From Polaribacter sp. (lineage in GTDB: Bacteria > Bacteroidota > Bacteroidia > Flavobacteriales > Flavobacteriaceae), in the NCBI GenBank assembly GCA_020631275.1, contig JAHDHO010000006.1:1-40897 (forward strand): DNA of 40,897 nt. Reading direction: 5' to 3'. Position 1 is the first letter of the stretch, and every line of letters starts with the position of its first letter. Positions 14,373 to 23,517 of the stretch are shown piece after piece. The translations under genes were made by a program, and so were the position numbers. Under the pieces are notes generated by a model that saw only the letters and a program-made list of their open reading frames with translations, did not search any database and was not told the DNA's origin.

Positions 14373-16934
14373 TTATTCTTTTACAAATCTTTTTACTCCA
14401 ATATTATTACCTGTTGTTGTAATTTTTAAAAGGTAAATTCCGGTACTAAGTTTGCTAGTGGTTATTTTTTTTAGTCTGCTTAAAAGTACTTTTTGTCCTT
14501 GTAAATTATATACTTCAACTAGCTTTATATCTTCTTTTATCTTAATATTTAAAGTATTTATTGTTGGGTTTGGGTACACCGAAAATTCAATTTTATTTAT
14601 ATCATCTAATCCTGCTACAGCAGAAGCTCCAAACTCATAAGCTCCCAGATCTACAGTTGTATCAAATATTCTTGTATTACCAAGTATATCTGCGTTAATA
14701 TCTGCGGGTATTTTAGAGTTATCTCCCATATTTATAGCAGGAGAGTTTGCTTGTAAACTAAAAACTTTTGAGTTTTTAAATAAAGGGTCTGATGTTATAA
14801 TATTCTGTTTGTAAGTTACTTTAGAAAAATTATCAGAATCTAGACTATTACTCACAAGCATGTCTGTAACCGAAGGATAAGGTTCGTTGCCATTTCTACC
14901 TAGTACTGGTATAATATCACCATTTCCGTCTGTGTTATTCCAAAATATACTATTTGAGATATCTGTTTTAACAGTACCGCTTGATAACCCTACATTAATA
15001 ATTGGTAAATCATTACCAGCAGATGGTACTCTATCACCTGTATTGTTAGCAAATGTGTCATTTATAAATTTTGCATTTATTTTAGATGAAGCTCTATCAT
15101 TTCTAAACCAAATAACTCCAGAACCATTTACATTATCTGTAATATTGTTTACATAAAGAGAGTTTATACTCGTGAAATTTAATGTTTTACCAGTATTTGG
15201 TCTACAGTAAAAAACATTGGCAAAAGCACCTAAATTATTACCAAAAACTGAATTTGAAAATAGCACTGAAACATTAGAAGAACCATCGATAGCTTTTATA
15301 CTTCCGCCACGACTATTAGAATTGTTTAAAATATTACTATTATTTAAAACAAAGTTTTTTACAGAAGGTAAAAGTGTTATTGCGCTTCCTTCTTTTTCAA
15401 TTGCCGAGGGGCCGTTTCCAAATCCACCTTTAATTGTAAAACCATCTATTAAAACATCTTCTGCACTAACCTTTACAATATTGTAACTATTTTCTGCTAT
15501 AGTAGCGTTAGTAAATGTAATTGCACCAAAATCATCATTATTTAAATCTCCAGATAAAATTGTCGGGTTGTTTTCAACGTCTCTTTCTGAAATTAAGGTT
15601 TCTGTTCCATCAAAACCTCCATATAACTTTATACTGTTATTCGAAATTATGTTAAAAGATTTTGTTCTGTCAGAAGCGTCTGGTGTATACGTTCCTTTAG
15701 CAACCCAAATTTCTGTAGTTGAACTGCTAATATTTTCTAGAGCACTTTGTAAACTAATATTTGCATTTGCCCAAGAGCTTCCGTTTCCATTTACATTCGA
15801 CGAGTTTTTATCTACATAAATTATAGGTTGATTAGCAGGTTTAATTATTGTAAACTTCTTAACCGAGGCTTTTGTTCCGTCTGAGTAAATTATATAAATA
15901 GAGCCGTTTACTTTGTCTATGGTCATATTTATAAAAAAGTTAGAGCTGTTACTAATAATTGATGTGTTTGGTAAGTTAGACCAACTGCTTGTATTAGAAT
16001 TATAGCTTTGGAAAGAGATTTCTGCAGAATTTTTTTCTGCATACATGATATATAATTGATTATTTACAAAGTTTTTTCTGAATTGAACAATATCATTTAT
16101 GGCACCAATTCTTTTTACTTCGGATGTGTTATTATAGATTACTACCTCATTAACAGGTTCTGTCATACCACTTGTATTATTATATCTAGCAGATATATCG
16201 AAAGCAGCAACATAATCATTATCAGATATTCCAGAAATATTTTTTAGAGTTAATTCTGGGTTTCCTCTGTATGTATTTGGTCTAATTGTAAAGTCTGTTA
16301 CTCCATATCTCTCAACAGAAATTTTATGCATTTCCCATTCACTTCTTGTTTGATTTACTCTATTTGCGATATAAAACCTATTAAATGAATTAAAATCGAA
16401 CTTGTTTTCTGTACCAAAATATTTAGGAGCCGAATATTTGGTTATAGAACCCGATACTTTCTTTTCAACAACTACAAATCTATCATTGCTTTCATGTCCA
16501 GAAAATCGCATATCACCCGCTGCATTAAATTGAATTTGAACTTTATGGTTTTTAAGAGTAACATTATAATTCATTATCAAAGACCAAGATGTACCATTAA
16601 ATGTATAGGCATACAAAGTAGAATCTGTTGTGTCTCTATATGCAACTACTGGTTGATTGTTGATAGGATTAATGGCTAAAGCTATATTTATTGCATTTTC
16701 ACCTACCAATGTACCTTGAGAAACCCAATTCGTACCATCAAACTTTTTAACAGATATTTTACTAGAACTTAGCGGTTCTACAATAGCTACATATGGTTCA
16801 CCTGTTGATGGGTCTGTTGCTATGGCGCCATCAGAGGCAAAGTTGGTAAATTGTGTTGTACCAACTTGAGACCAGTTTTGTCCAAAAGTTGTTACCGTTA
16901 CAAATAACACAAATAATAGTAATTTTAATTTCAT
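14373..16934 (-). CDS. T9SS-secreted beta-propeller/beta-helix surface protein
   Basis: An 853-aa protein with a signal peptide (residues 1-19, ending FGQ). The N-terminal 360 residues have repeated blades of the form NWSQVGTTQF, GTNWVSQGTL and GTSWSLIMNY, suggesting a beta-propeller. A right-handed beta-helix follows (about 370-720), opening with IYVDKNSSNVNGNGSSWANA and LYGGFDGTET, the polymorphic outer-membrane-protein/choice-of-anchor pattern. The last 75 residues are a type A T9SS sorting domain (VYPNPTINTLNIKI..LSTGIYLLKI). It should be exported through the T9SS to the cell surface or medium. No catalytic residues are evident. Its promoter carries two perfect LytTR-type boxes, and the kinase-LytTR operon is the adjacent upstream gene pair. 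Confidence 0.9.
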   Translation of the reverse strand: MKLKLLLFVLFVTVTTFGQNWSQVGTTQFTNFASDGAIATDPSTGEPYVAIVEPLSSSKISVKKFDGTNWVSQGTLVGENAINIALAINPINNQPVVAYRDTTDSTLYAYTFNGTSWSLIMNYNVTLKNHKVQIQFNAAGDMRFSGHESNDRFVVVEKKVSGSITKYSAPKYFGTENKFDFNSFNRFYIANRVNQTRSEWEMHKISVERYGVTDFTIRPNTYRGNPELTLKNISGISDNDYVAAFDISARYNNTSGMTEPVNEVVIYNNTSEVKRIGAINDIVQFRKNFVNNQLYIMYAEKNSAEISFQSYNSNTSSWSNLPNTSIISNSSNFFINMTIDKVNGSIYIIYSDGTKASVKKFTIIKPANQPIIYVDKNSSNVNGNGSSWANANISLQSALENISSSTTEIWVAKGTYTPDASDRTKSFNIISNNSIKLYGGFDGTETLISERDVENNPTILSGDLNNDDFGAITFTNATIAENSYNIVKVSAEDVLIDGFTIKGGFGNGPSAIEKEGSAITLLPSVKNFVLNNSNILNNSNSRGGSIKAIDGSSNVSVLFSNSVFGNNLGAFANVFYCRPNTGKTLNFTSINSLYVNNITDNVNGSGVIWFRNDRASSKINAKFINDTFANNTGDRVPSAGNDLPIINVGLSSGTVKTDISNSIFWNNTDGNGDIIPVLGRNGNEPYPSVTDMLVSNSLDSDNFSKVTYKQNIITSDPLFKNSKVFSLQANSPAINMGDNSKIPADINADILGNTRIFDTTVDLGAYEFGASAVAGLDDINKIEFSVYPNPTINTLNIKIKEDIKLVEVYNLQGQKVLLSRLKKITTSKLSTGIYLLKITTTGNNIGVKRFVKE

Positions 16935-16959
16935 TTTTTCTTTTTTTAATTTGTTGATG

Positions 16960-17030
16960 TAAAAATGAAAAAAGTACTAGTTGTTAGAGTAAATTATTTA
17001 GTGAACCGTTTAAAAAATTTAGTGAACCGT
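16960..17030 (-). promoter_or_regulatory. LytTR-type operator and promoter of the T9SS-secreted protein
   Basis: Two identical 11-bp boxes TAGTGAACCGT at 16999-17009 and 17020-17030, exactly 21 bp apart (read as ACGGTTCACTA on the transcribed strand). A -7-like CATTTTTA lies at 16960-16967, 32 bp away, and the start codon is at 16934. This is the best-conserved of the four sites in the window. Confidence 0.78.
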
Positions 17031-17046
17031 AAATTTTATTAAAGTG

Positions 17047-17799
17047 CTAAAATGTATTATTAACCATTTTTAAAAATGCATCTTTTCTATCTCTGGCAAT
17101 TGGTATGGTTCTTTTATTTTGCATAACAATGTGTATTCCGTCTTTTTTAATAAGTTCGTCCATAAATTTTAAATTAATTAAATAGGAACGATGAGGTTTG
17201 TAAAAAAGAGGTTTGTTTGCTAATTGATCTGTAAAATGTTTTAAAGTTTTACAAATGGTTTCTGATGAGCCATTAATCAAATGCACTTTAGTGTATACAC
17301 CATCTGCCTCAAAAAATAAAATTTTGTCATGCGATATAAACTTAATACCTCTGGGTAAGTCTAACGCAATTTTATTAAGTGCTAATTGCTGAAAAGATTT
17401 TTCTAAAGTTAGTATTTTATCTTTTACTGATAAGTTTTCTGATATTGCTTTTACTTTATTTACAGCAGATTTTAGTTCATCAGAATCTATAGGTTTAAGT
17501 AAATAATCTACGGCAGAAGTTTTAAACGCCTCAATTGCGTATTGATTATAGGCAGTTGTAAATACTATTTTAAAATCTATGGGTTCACCTTTAAAATAAT
17601 CTAAGATTTCTAAACCAGATTGTTGGGGCATTTCAATATCCAATAAAACGAGTTGAGGTTTTTTTGATTTTATGATGGATACACCTTCACTTAAATTAGA
17701 GGCTTGATAAATAGTATCTATACCATTGCATTCTTCTTCTAACAATGTGGCTAAAACATTTCTAGCATGGCTTTCATCATCTATTATTAAAACTTTCAT
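17047..17799 (-). CDS. LytTR-family response regulator
   Basis: A 250-aa two-component regulator. The receiver domain is at 1-120, with the acidic pocket IIDDE (Asp7, Asp8), phospho-acceptor Asp54 (LVLLDIEMP), Thr in VFTTAYN and Lys in LLKPID. The LytTR DNA-binding domain follows at about 145-248 (IKFISHDKILFFEADGVYTKVHL..FYKPHRSYLINLKFM). LytTR proteins bind direct repeats of about 9 bp with a 21-22 bp period, which is what is seen at four promoters in this window. The gene begins 4 bp after the sensor kinase stop, so the two are co-transcribed from the autoregulated promoter at 20718-20787. The likely role is activator of the TonB receptor, DUF2141, secreted-protein and kinase genes. Confidence 0.95.
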   Translation of the reverse strand: MKVLIIDDESHARNVLATLLEEECNGIDTIYQASNLSEGVSIIKSKKPQLVLLDIEMPQQSGLEILDYFKGEPIDFKIVFTTAYNQYAIEAFKTSAVDYLLKPIDSDELKSAVNKVKAISENLSVKDKILTLEKSFQQLALNKIALDLPRGIKFISHDKILFFEADGVYTKVHLINGSSETICKTLKHFTDQLANKPLFYKPHRSYLINLKFMDELIKKDGIHIVMQNKRTIPIARDRKDAFLKMVNNTF

Positions 17800-17803
17800 A
17801 AAC

Positions 17804-20698
17804 TTATTGTATTGGTATTTTAAGTATTACTTTGGTGCCTTTTGGGTTACTAGCGTTGTCTAATTTATCTATAATTTCTATTTCTATCTTTTCTGAAGTT
17901 GTAGAGTTTATGAGATCTATTCTTTTTTGGTTTGCTTTTGTTGCAAAAGATTTAGGAAATTTAGTTCTATTCTTTATAATCTCAGAGGCGTTTCTGCCAA
18001 TTCCGTTATCATCAACAGTACAAATAATTTTTTTGTTTGTTGAATTCAATGAAAAATTTAAATTTAAAAGTTTACAACCATTTTTATGTAATAAGCCATG
18101 TTTTATGGCATTTTCTACATAAGGTTGAATAAATAAAGAAGGTACAAATATTGTTTTTGTGTTTACTTTATCATCTACAGAAATAGTAAAAATAAGTTCG
18201 TTATTAAATCTATCTTTTTCTAATTCTAAATAGAGTTTTAACGCTTTAATTTCTTTTTCTAGAGTAATATTTGTTTCTTGGCTGTGTTCTAAATAGGTTC
18301 TTATTAATCTAGAAAATTTAACTAAATACTGTCTAGCTAATTTTTTTTCGTTTAAAATGATGTAATCCTGAATAGAATTTAAAGCGTTAAATATAAAATG
18401 AGGATTCATTTGCGATCTAAGATTTTCTAATTGAGAAAAAACCAAAGCTTTACTAATTCTCTCTTTTTCTAATTCTTTTGCCTGCAATCTTTTTAACCTT
18501 TTTGTTTTTGTGTTTACATAAGTAATCGTTAGCAGTACAATTAAAAGCAAACCAATTAAAATAAACCACCATCTTTGATAAATTGGGGCAAGTACTTCAA
18601 AATTTAATTTTATTGTTTCCGAATAATTCTTACTAAATTTATTTTTTCCGCGTAATTGAAAGATATAACTACCTGGTGCTAAATTTATAAATTTAACAAA
18701 ATCTACTTCTTCCCTTAAAACCGTCCAATCTTTATCTTTTGCAAATTTATATTCATAAATAGTATGTTTAACAGATTGGAATTCTTTGGTGTTAAAACTT
18801 ATATCAATATTACTTTTATCGTAATTTAAAACATATTTTTTTTTAATTTCTACTGGTTTTTCTTGAATAGAAATCTTTGTAATATAAATAGATGGTGGCT
18901 TCTTCTGCTTAAAAATCTTAGTCTTATTAAAGCCATAAACACCTAAATTATTGGTGTATATTAAAAAATCATCTAAAATTTCTAAATCTTTAATTTTATA
19001 AGAGTTTATACCGTCTTGCTTGGTTAATACTTTTACTTCATTTAAGTTGCTATTATAATATTGCAAACCTTTATCTGTAGAAATCCACAAAACTTCATTA
19101 TCTGCAGTTATACAATTAATAACATTAGATGCAAGACCATTTTTTTCATTTAAATTATAGATAACTTTATTGTTTTGAATGCCTAAAATACCGTTATCAT
19201 ATGTTGCAACCCATATTAGCCCATTGTTTGTTTCTACAATATTAAAACCATAAATAGGTTTATTGTTATAAGTAATGTTTGGTTCTCTTAAATAATTTTC
19301 ATCATAAACTTTTAAACCTTCTACATCTGCTAAGAATATTTTTTTATTTAATTTAGAATAAATAGATTCGTGGGATCTAATATGACTAATTGCGTGACTC
19401 TTTTTAGAATGAATAACTTTTGTACCCGATGAAGAGCTAATAAGATACGTAGTGTCTTTAATAAAAGTTACAGATTTTATAGAACCGAATTTATTTAATT
19501 TTCTTTTTTGATTAGAATTACCAAAATAAACTAAATTTTGATAGTCGGATAAGTACAGAAGTGTGTTGTTGTTTTTATTATAGCTTAAAGCTCTTATTGG
19601 AGTTTTATCTGTAACTAAATTTTTATGTAGCTTATTTGTTTTAATATTTAGTTCTAATAACTCTCCATTTCTTTTGGCTAAATAACAAATAGAATCGTTT
19701 TTTTTCTCTATAATTTGTACGTTTTTAAAAGTGTTATATTGCTTTAGATTTTTATTAGGTATTACAAACACACCATTCTTTAATGTAGCTACCCAAATGA
19801 TATTATTTTTATCTTCAATAATATCGGTTATCATTTTATCTTTTAAAAAATGAGTCTTAAGAATTAATTGGCCTTGATTAAATTCTGTAATAAAAATTCC
19901 TTTATTAGTTGCTATGTATAATTGATTATTGATAATTGTTATTCTATCAATTTTAGAGTTTTTTAATTTTGGTGGAAGTTTAATTTGAGTTGTAGATTTA
20001 CGTTCTATATCTAAAGAAACTAATAGCGACTTGTTTAAGATGTTGTCTTTAAAAGCAATTAATACATTATTGTTATGTATTGTAAAATGAGAAAAATATG
20101 TGAGTTTTTCTTTGTTCTTTAATTTAAATTTAGATTTTTTAAACAGAGTATCTAACAATACAACGTTATTATCTCTATTTAAAAAAAGGTACTTGTTGGG
20201 CAATGTAATCCCTATGCTAGTAGTATTTGCTTTACTAAAAATAGATTCTCTCTTTTTTGTATTGATATTTATACAAACAATATTGTCTCGCTGCCTTATT
20301 AACAATTTTTTATTAAAGAAGTTATAGTCTGCAAGTTGACCTTTTAATTCTTTTTGATAATCGTTAAATAAAACAAGTTTATCATTTTCTACATAAAAAA
20401 ATTGGCCTGCAATATTATTACACCAAATTCTTCCTTTCGAATCAATTTTTAGGTTAAAAAGAGATCTTCCTTTTTTATCTGGATGAGAGAATTGCTTAAA
20501 TACTTTTCCGTCATATCTATGCAGCCCTTTATCTGAAGCGAACCAAATAAAACCATCTTCATCTTCTATCATAGAATAAAATTCTATGTCTGGTAAACCA
20601 TCTTTATCTGTTAAATGTATAGATACTGGTTCTTGTGCGTTACTAGAAATAGCATTACAAAAAATAAGAAATAAATATAAAATTCTTAGTAATTTCAA
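17804..20698 (-). CDS. Two-component propeller sensor histidine kinase (LytS/His_kinase type)
   Basis: A 964-aa membrane sensor. I accept the TTG at 20698: it gives a proper signal peptide (MKLLRILYLFLIFCNAISSNAQ) and a leader of about 14 nt from the predicted transcription start. The periplasmic part is a two-component-regulator propeller (DKDGLPDIEFYSMIEDEDGF, IWFASDKGLHRYDG near residues 33-66; later IWVATLKNGVFVIPN and LWISTDKGLQYYNS blades) followed by a Y_Y_Y domain (about 625-700). One transmembrane segment lies at about 708-730. The kinase core is of the His_kinase type, with phospho-acceptor His767 in SQMNPHFIFNALNSIQ and ATP-binding PYVENAIKHG and DDNGIG. The ligand is unknown. It partners the LytTR regulator 4 bp downstream. 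Confidence 0.94.
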   Translation of the reverse strand: MKLLRILYLFLIFCNAISSNAQEPVSIHLTDKDGLPDIEFYSMIEDEDGFIWFASDKGLHRYDGKVFKQFSHPDKKGRSLFNLKIDSKGRIWCNNIAGQFFYVENDKLVLFNDYQKELKGQLADYNFFNKKLLIRQRDNIVCININTKKRESIFSKANTTSIGITLPNKYLFLNRDNNVVLLDTLFKKSKFKLKNKEKLTYFSHFTIHNNNVLIAFKDNILNKSLLVSLDIERKSTTQIKLPPKLKNSKIDRITIINNQLYIATNKGIFITEFNQGQLILKTHFLKDKMITDIIEDKNNIIWVATLKNGVFVIPNKNLKQYNTFKNVQIIEKKNDSICYLAKRNGELLELNIKTNKLHKNLVTDKTPIRALSYNKNNNTLLYLSDYQNLVYFGNSNQKRKLNKFGSIKSVTFIKDTTYLISSSSGTKVIHSKKSHAISHIRSHESIYSKLNKKIFLADVEGLKVYDENYLREPNITYNNKPIYGFNIVETNNGLIWVATYDNGILGIQNNKVIYNLNEKNGLASNVINCITADNEVLWISTDKGLQYYNSNLNEVKVLTKQDGINSYKIKDLEILDDFLIYTNNLGVYGFNKTKIFKQKKPPSIYITKISIQEKPVEIKKKYVLNYDKSNIDISFNTKEFQSVKHTIYEYKFAKDKDWTVLREEVDFVKFINLAPGSYIFQLRGKNKFSKNYSETIKLNFEVLAPIYQRWWFILIGLLLIVLLTITYVNTKTKRLKRLQAKELEKERISKALVFSQLENLRSQMNPHFIFNALNSIQDYIILNEKKLARQYLVKFSRLIRTYLEHSQETNITLEKEIKALKLYLELEKDRFNNELIFTISVDDKVNTKTIFVPSLFIQPYVENAIKHGLLHKNGCKLLNLNFSLNSTNKKIICTVDDNGIGRNASEIIKNRTKFPKSFATKANQKRIDLINSTTSEKIEIEIIDKLDNASNPKGTKVILKIPIQ

Positions 20699-20717
20699 TA
20701 GGGTTTAAATTTGGTTA

Positions 20718-20787
20718 TAAATTTACTAATTTAAATACTTTAGTTTTCAATTTTTTAGTGAAGCGTTTATTTCTTGTAATGAATAGT
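20718..20787 (-). promoter_or_regulatory. LytTR-type operator and promoter of the kinase-LytTR operon
   Basis: TAGTGAAGCGT (20756-20766) and TAATGAATAGT (20777-20787), 21 bp apart; 8 of 11 positions are shared. A -7-like TAAATTTA lies at 20718-20725, 31 bp from the proximal box, and the TTG start codon is at 20698. This is the most degenerate of the four sites and implies autoregulation. Confidence 0.58.
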
Positions 20788-20830
20788 TCTTTGTATTAAA
20801 TTAATTATTTGTAGCGAGTTTATCACAAAG

Positions 20831-20862
20831 AAAAAACGCAATCAAATTAATGATTGCGTTTT
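20831..20862 (-). terminator. Intrinsic terminator downstream of dnaK, second identical copy
   Basis: The same 32 bp as 14314-14345, including the AATTAA loop and an 8-9 bp stem with A/T flanks. It terminates the dnaK transcript on the minus strand, about 77 bp after the stop. Confidence 0.9.
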
Positions 20863-20939
20863 CATATATTTAAAAAATATAATTTTCTTTTTTTAAAGAT
20901 GCTAAAATTACATTAGCATAAGCGTTTTATTTTATCAGC

Positions 20940-22847
20940 TTACTTAACTTCTTCGAAGTCTACATCTTCTACGTTGTCACCTTGATCTGCATTACCAGCT
21001 TCTGGTTGACCTTGTTGTGCACCTGCATCTGCGCCACCTGCAGCTTGTTCTGCAGCATACATTTCTTCAGAGGCAACTTTCCAAGCTTCATTAATCTTTT
21101 CCATAGCAGCGTCAATTTGTGCTAAGTCTTTAGATTCATGAGCAGCTTTTAATTCTACTAAAGCAGCTTCAATTGGTCCTTTTTTATCATCAGATAATTT
21201 ATCACCAAATTCTTTTAATTGCTTTTCTGTTTGAAAGATCATAGAGTCAGCTCCATTTACTTTTTCTGCAGTTTCTTTAGCAGCTTTATCAGCCTCTGCA
21301 TTTGCTTCTGCGTCTTGTCTCATTTTCTCGATTTCTTCTTCAGATAAACCAGAAGAAGCTTCGATTCTAATTTCGTGAGATTTGTTTGTTCCTTTATCTA
21401 AAGCAGAAACTTTAATAATACCATTGGCATCAATGTCAAAAGTAACTTCAATTTGCGGTACACCTCTTTGCGCTGGTGGTAAACCATCTAAATGGAAACG
21501 ACCAATTGTATTGTTATCTGCTGCCATTGCTCTTTCACCTTGTAAAACGTGAATTTCTACAGATGGTTGATTATCTACAGCAGTAGAGAATACTTGAGAT
21601 TTTTTTGTAGGAATAGTTGTGTTTGCATCTATTAATTTAGTGAAAACATTCCCCATTGTTTCGATACCTAAAGATAAAGGTGTAACATCTAATAATAATA
21701 CATCTTTAACATCTCCAGATAAAACTCCACCTTGTATTGCAGCTCCTAAAGAAACAACCTCATCTGGGTTTACACCTTTACTTGGCGCTTTACCAAAGAA
21801 TTTTTCTACAGCTTCTTGTATTGCAGGTATTCTAGTAGAACCACCAACTAAAATAATTTCATCTATTTCAGAAGTTGATAAATCAGCATTTTTTAATGCA
21901 GTTTTACATGGCTCAATAGTTCTTTTAATTAAATCATCAATTAACTGCTCAAATTTAGATCTGCTTAAAGTTCTAACTAAGTGTTTTGGTCCGCTTGCTG
22001 TTGCTGTAATATACGGTAAGTTAATTTCTGTTGAAGCAGAAGAAGATAATTCAATCTTCGCTTTTTCTGCAGCTTCTTTTAAACGCTGTAAAGCCATCGG
22101 ATCTGTAGTTAAATCCATGTTTTCATCAGCTTTAAATTCTGCAGCTAACCAATCTATAATTTTAGCATCAACATCATCTCCACCTAAGTGAGTATCACCA
22201 TCAGTAGCTAAAACTTCAAAAACTCCGTCTCCTAATTCTAAGATAGATACATCATGTGTACCACCACCAAAATCAAAAACAACAATTTTTTTATCATCAT
22301 TTGCTTTGTCCATACCATAAGCTAATGCAGCAGCGGTAGGCTCGTTAATAATTCTTTCTACTTTTAAACCAGCAATTTCTCCTGCTTCTTTAGTAGCTTG
22401 TCTTTGTGCATCGTTAAAATATGCAGGTACTGTAATTACAGCCGAAGTTACATCAGATCCTAAATAATCTTCAGCAGTTTTTTTCATTTTTTGAAGCACC
22501 ATTGCAGAAATTTCTTGAGGTGTATATAAACGACCATCAATATCTACTCTAGGTGTATCATTATCACCTTTTACTACTTTATAAGGTACTCTTTTAACTT
22601 CGTTAGAAGATTCAGAAAATTTATTACCCATAAAACGTTTGATAGAAGAAACAGTTTTAGTTGGGTTTGTTACTGCTTGTCTTTTTGCAGGGTCACCAAT
22701 TTTACGTTCTCCTCCTTCTACAAAGGCAACAATAGATGGTGTAGTTCTTTTTCCTTCAGCATTAGGAATTACAACTGGCTCATTTCCTTCCATTACAGAA
22801 ACACAAGAGTTTGTTGTTCCTAAATCGATTCCAATTATTTTACTCAT
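20940..22847 (-). CDS. dnaK: Hsp70 chaperone DnaK
   Basis: A 635-aa ATP-dependent chaperone of the cytosol, working with DnaJ and GrpE. The N-terminal phosphate-binding motif [18 protein letters not shown], the DnaK signatures [19 protein letters not shown] and [12 protein letters not shown], the [21 protein letters not shown] linker, the substrate-binding domain and a Gly/Ala/Gln-rich tail ending [10 protein letters not shown] are all present. Length is standard. It is a single gene, with no dnaJ or grpE nearby, divergent from the DUF2853 gene across a 239-bp control region. The minus strand upstream carries a possible -7 box TAAAATTG near 22878. Antisense frames inside it are coding shadows. 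Confidence 0.99.
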   Translation of the reverse strand: MSKIIGIDLGTTNSCVSVMEGNEPVVIPNAEGKRTTPSIVAFVEGGERKIGDPAKRQAVTNPTKTVSSIKRFMGNKFSESSNEVKRVPYKVVKGDNDTPRVDIDGRLYTPQEISAMVLQKMKKTAEDYLGSDVTSAVITVPAYFNDAQRQATKEAGEIAGLKVERIINEPTAAALAYGMDKANDDKKIVVFDFGGGTHDVSILELGDGVFEVLATDGDTHLGGDDVDAKIIDWLAAEFKADENMDLTTDPMALQRLKEAAEKAKIELSSSASTEINLPYITATASGPKHLVRTLSRSKFEQLIDDLIKRTIEPCKTALKNADLSTSEIDEIILVGGSTRIPAIQEAVEKFFGKAPSKGVNPDEVVSLGAAIQGGVLSGDVKDVLLLDVTPLSLGIETMGNVFTKLIDANTTIPTKKSQVFSTAVDNQPSVEIHVLQGERAMAADNNTIGRFHLDGLPPAQRGVPQIEVTFDIDANGIIKVSALDKGTNKSHEIRIEASSGLSEEEIEKMRQDAEANAEADKAAKETAEKVNGADSMIFQTEKQLKEFGDKLSDDKKGPIEAALVELKAAHESKDLAQIDAAMEKINEAWKVASEEMYAAEQAAGGADAGAQQGQPEAGNADQGDNVEDVDFEEVK

Positions 22848-22963
22848 AATAATTATTTTATATTAATTTTTTAAATTCAATTTTACATTCACACTATAGT
22901 CAAAGGGTGTGCCAACTAGTTTTTTCTTATTAAATGTCAGTTTTTTTTAAAAATGACGAATTA

Positions 22964-22988
22964 TTTATGTGACATTATGACATAAATT
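22964..22988. promoter_or_regulatory. Palindromic site in the dnaK/DUF2853 divergent region
   Basis: ATTTATGT (22964-22971) and ACATAAAT (22981-22988) form an 8-bp-armed inverted repeat with a 9-bp spacer, and TGACAT occurs twice inside it. It could be an operator for either divergent gene. No regulator can be assigned, and in such AT-rich DNA the match could be chance. Confidence 0.4.
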
Positions 22989-23017
22989 GCGTCTAATTTA
23001 TTGAACACAAAGAATAT

Positions 23018-23047
23018 TTGAATACAATTTTAAATTCCTTATATTTG
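23018..23047 (+). promoter_or_regulatory. Bacteroidota-type promoter of the DUF2853 gene
   Basis: TTTG at 23018-23021, an 18-bp spacer, and a perfect TAnnTTTG -7 box (TATATTTG) at 23040-23047. The predicted start is near 23052, giving a leader of about 35 nt before the ATG at 23087. Confidence 0.72.
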
Positions 23048-23086
23048 GATAGTTCAATTAATTTTTTAAAAAATAAACAAAAAATC

Positions 23087-23428
23087 ATGAGTAAATTTGA
23101 CGAGAAAGTAGCACAGTATTCTAAGTTTATGGACGAAAAAGGTCTAAGTTATGATGCTGATTTATTAAAAGCGGTAACTAAAGGTTTAGGACCATCTATT
23201 TATAAAAGAGATGCAGAAACTGTCTCTGGTTCTGATGCAAAAGAATTATTAACTGTTAAGAAAAATTTCTTAATGAAGAAGTTAGGTTTAGAAGATGGAC
23301 CAAAATTGGACGAAGCTATTGCTAAAGTTGTAGATGCAATTGGTAAATCTGAAAGAAATAAATACAGAGCAGTTGTTTACTATATGTTAGCTAAAGAGTT
23401 TAATAAAGAGTCTGTTTACGGAATGTAG
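23087..23428 (+). CDS. DUF2853 family protein
   Basis: A 113-aa protein starting at ATG 23087 (MSKFDEKVAQYSKFMDEKG). A longer frame from 23018 would run through the predicted promoter and lacks an ATG, so I reject it. The sequence matches DUF2853: AVTKGLGPSIYKRDAETVSGSD near residues 28-49, KKNFLMKKLGL near 57-67, and SERNKYRAVVYYMLAKEF near 89-106. It is predicted helical, cytosolic and basic, with unknown function. It is a single-gene unit with its own promoter and terminator, divergent from dnaK, so a stress link is possible but unproven. Confidence 0.9.
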   Translation: MSKFDEKVAQYSKFMDEKGLSYDADLLKAVTKGLGPSIYKRDAETVSGSDAKELLTVKKNFLMKKLGLEDGPKLDEAIAKVVDAIGKSERNKYRAVVYYMLAKEFNKESVYGM

Positions 23429-23452
23429 AAATATATCTTTTTAAATTATATA

Positions 23453-23483
23453 AAAAAATCCAACTCATTGAGTTGGATTTTTT
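23453..23483 (+). terminator. Intrinsic terminator after the DUF2853 gene
   Basis: AATCCAACTC, loop ATT, GAGTTGGATT followed by a T-run. It lies between the DUF2853 and L-serine dehydratase genes, so the latter must have its own promoter in the 35 bp downstream or depend on read-through. Confidence 0.9.
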
Positions 23484-23517
23484 ACATTTACAGCATATTT
23501 ATTAATCATTTTTACGA

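Noticed and set aside
14887-15819. Several 80-90 codon plus-strand frames inside the T9SS beta-helix gene.
   Set aside because: Antisense to a well-supported gene, with no start signals and no family features.
20740-20766. Alternative direct repeat TAGTTTTCA / TAGTGAAGC upstream of the kinase gene with 15-bp period.
   Set aside because: The period does not fit LytTR binding; the 21-bp pair 20756/20777 agrees with the other three promoters.
21619-22191. 190-codon open frame on the plus strand inside dnaK.
   Set aside because: It is a shadow of the dnaK codons; the protein has no recognisable domain and dnaK is certain.
22898-22915. Sigma-54-like -24/-12 element upstream of dnaK (TTGGCAC, then TTTGA on the minus strand, GG-N10-GA).
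   Set aside because: The essential GC at -12 reads GA, no activator-binding site is visible, and dnaK is not known to be sigma-54-dependent in this phylum; probably chance.
23018-23086. N-terminal extension of the DUF2853 protein.
   Set aside because: It lacks an ATG, covers a perfect -7 promoter box, and the family begins at the ATG at 23087.
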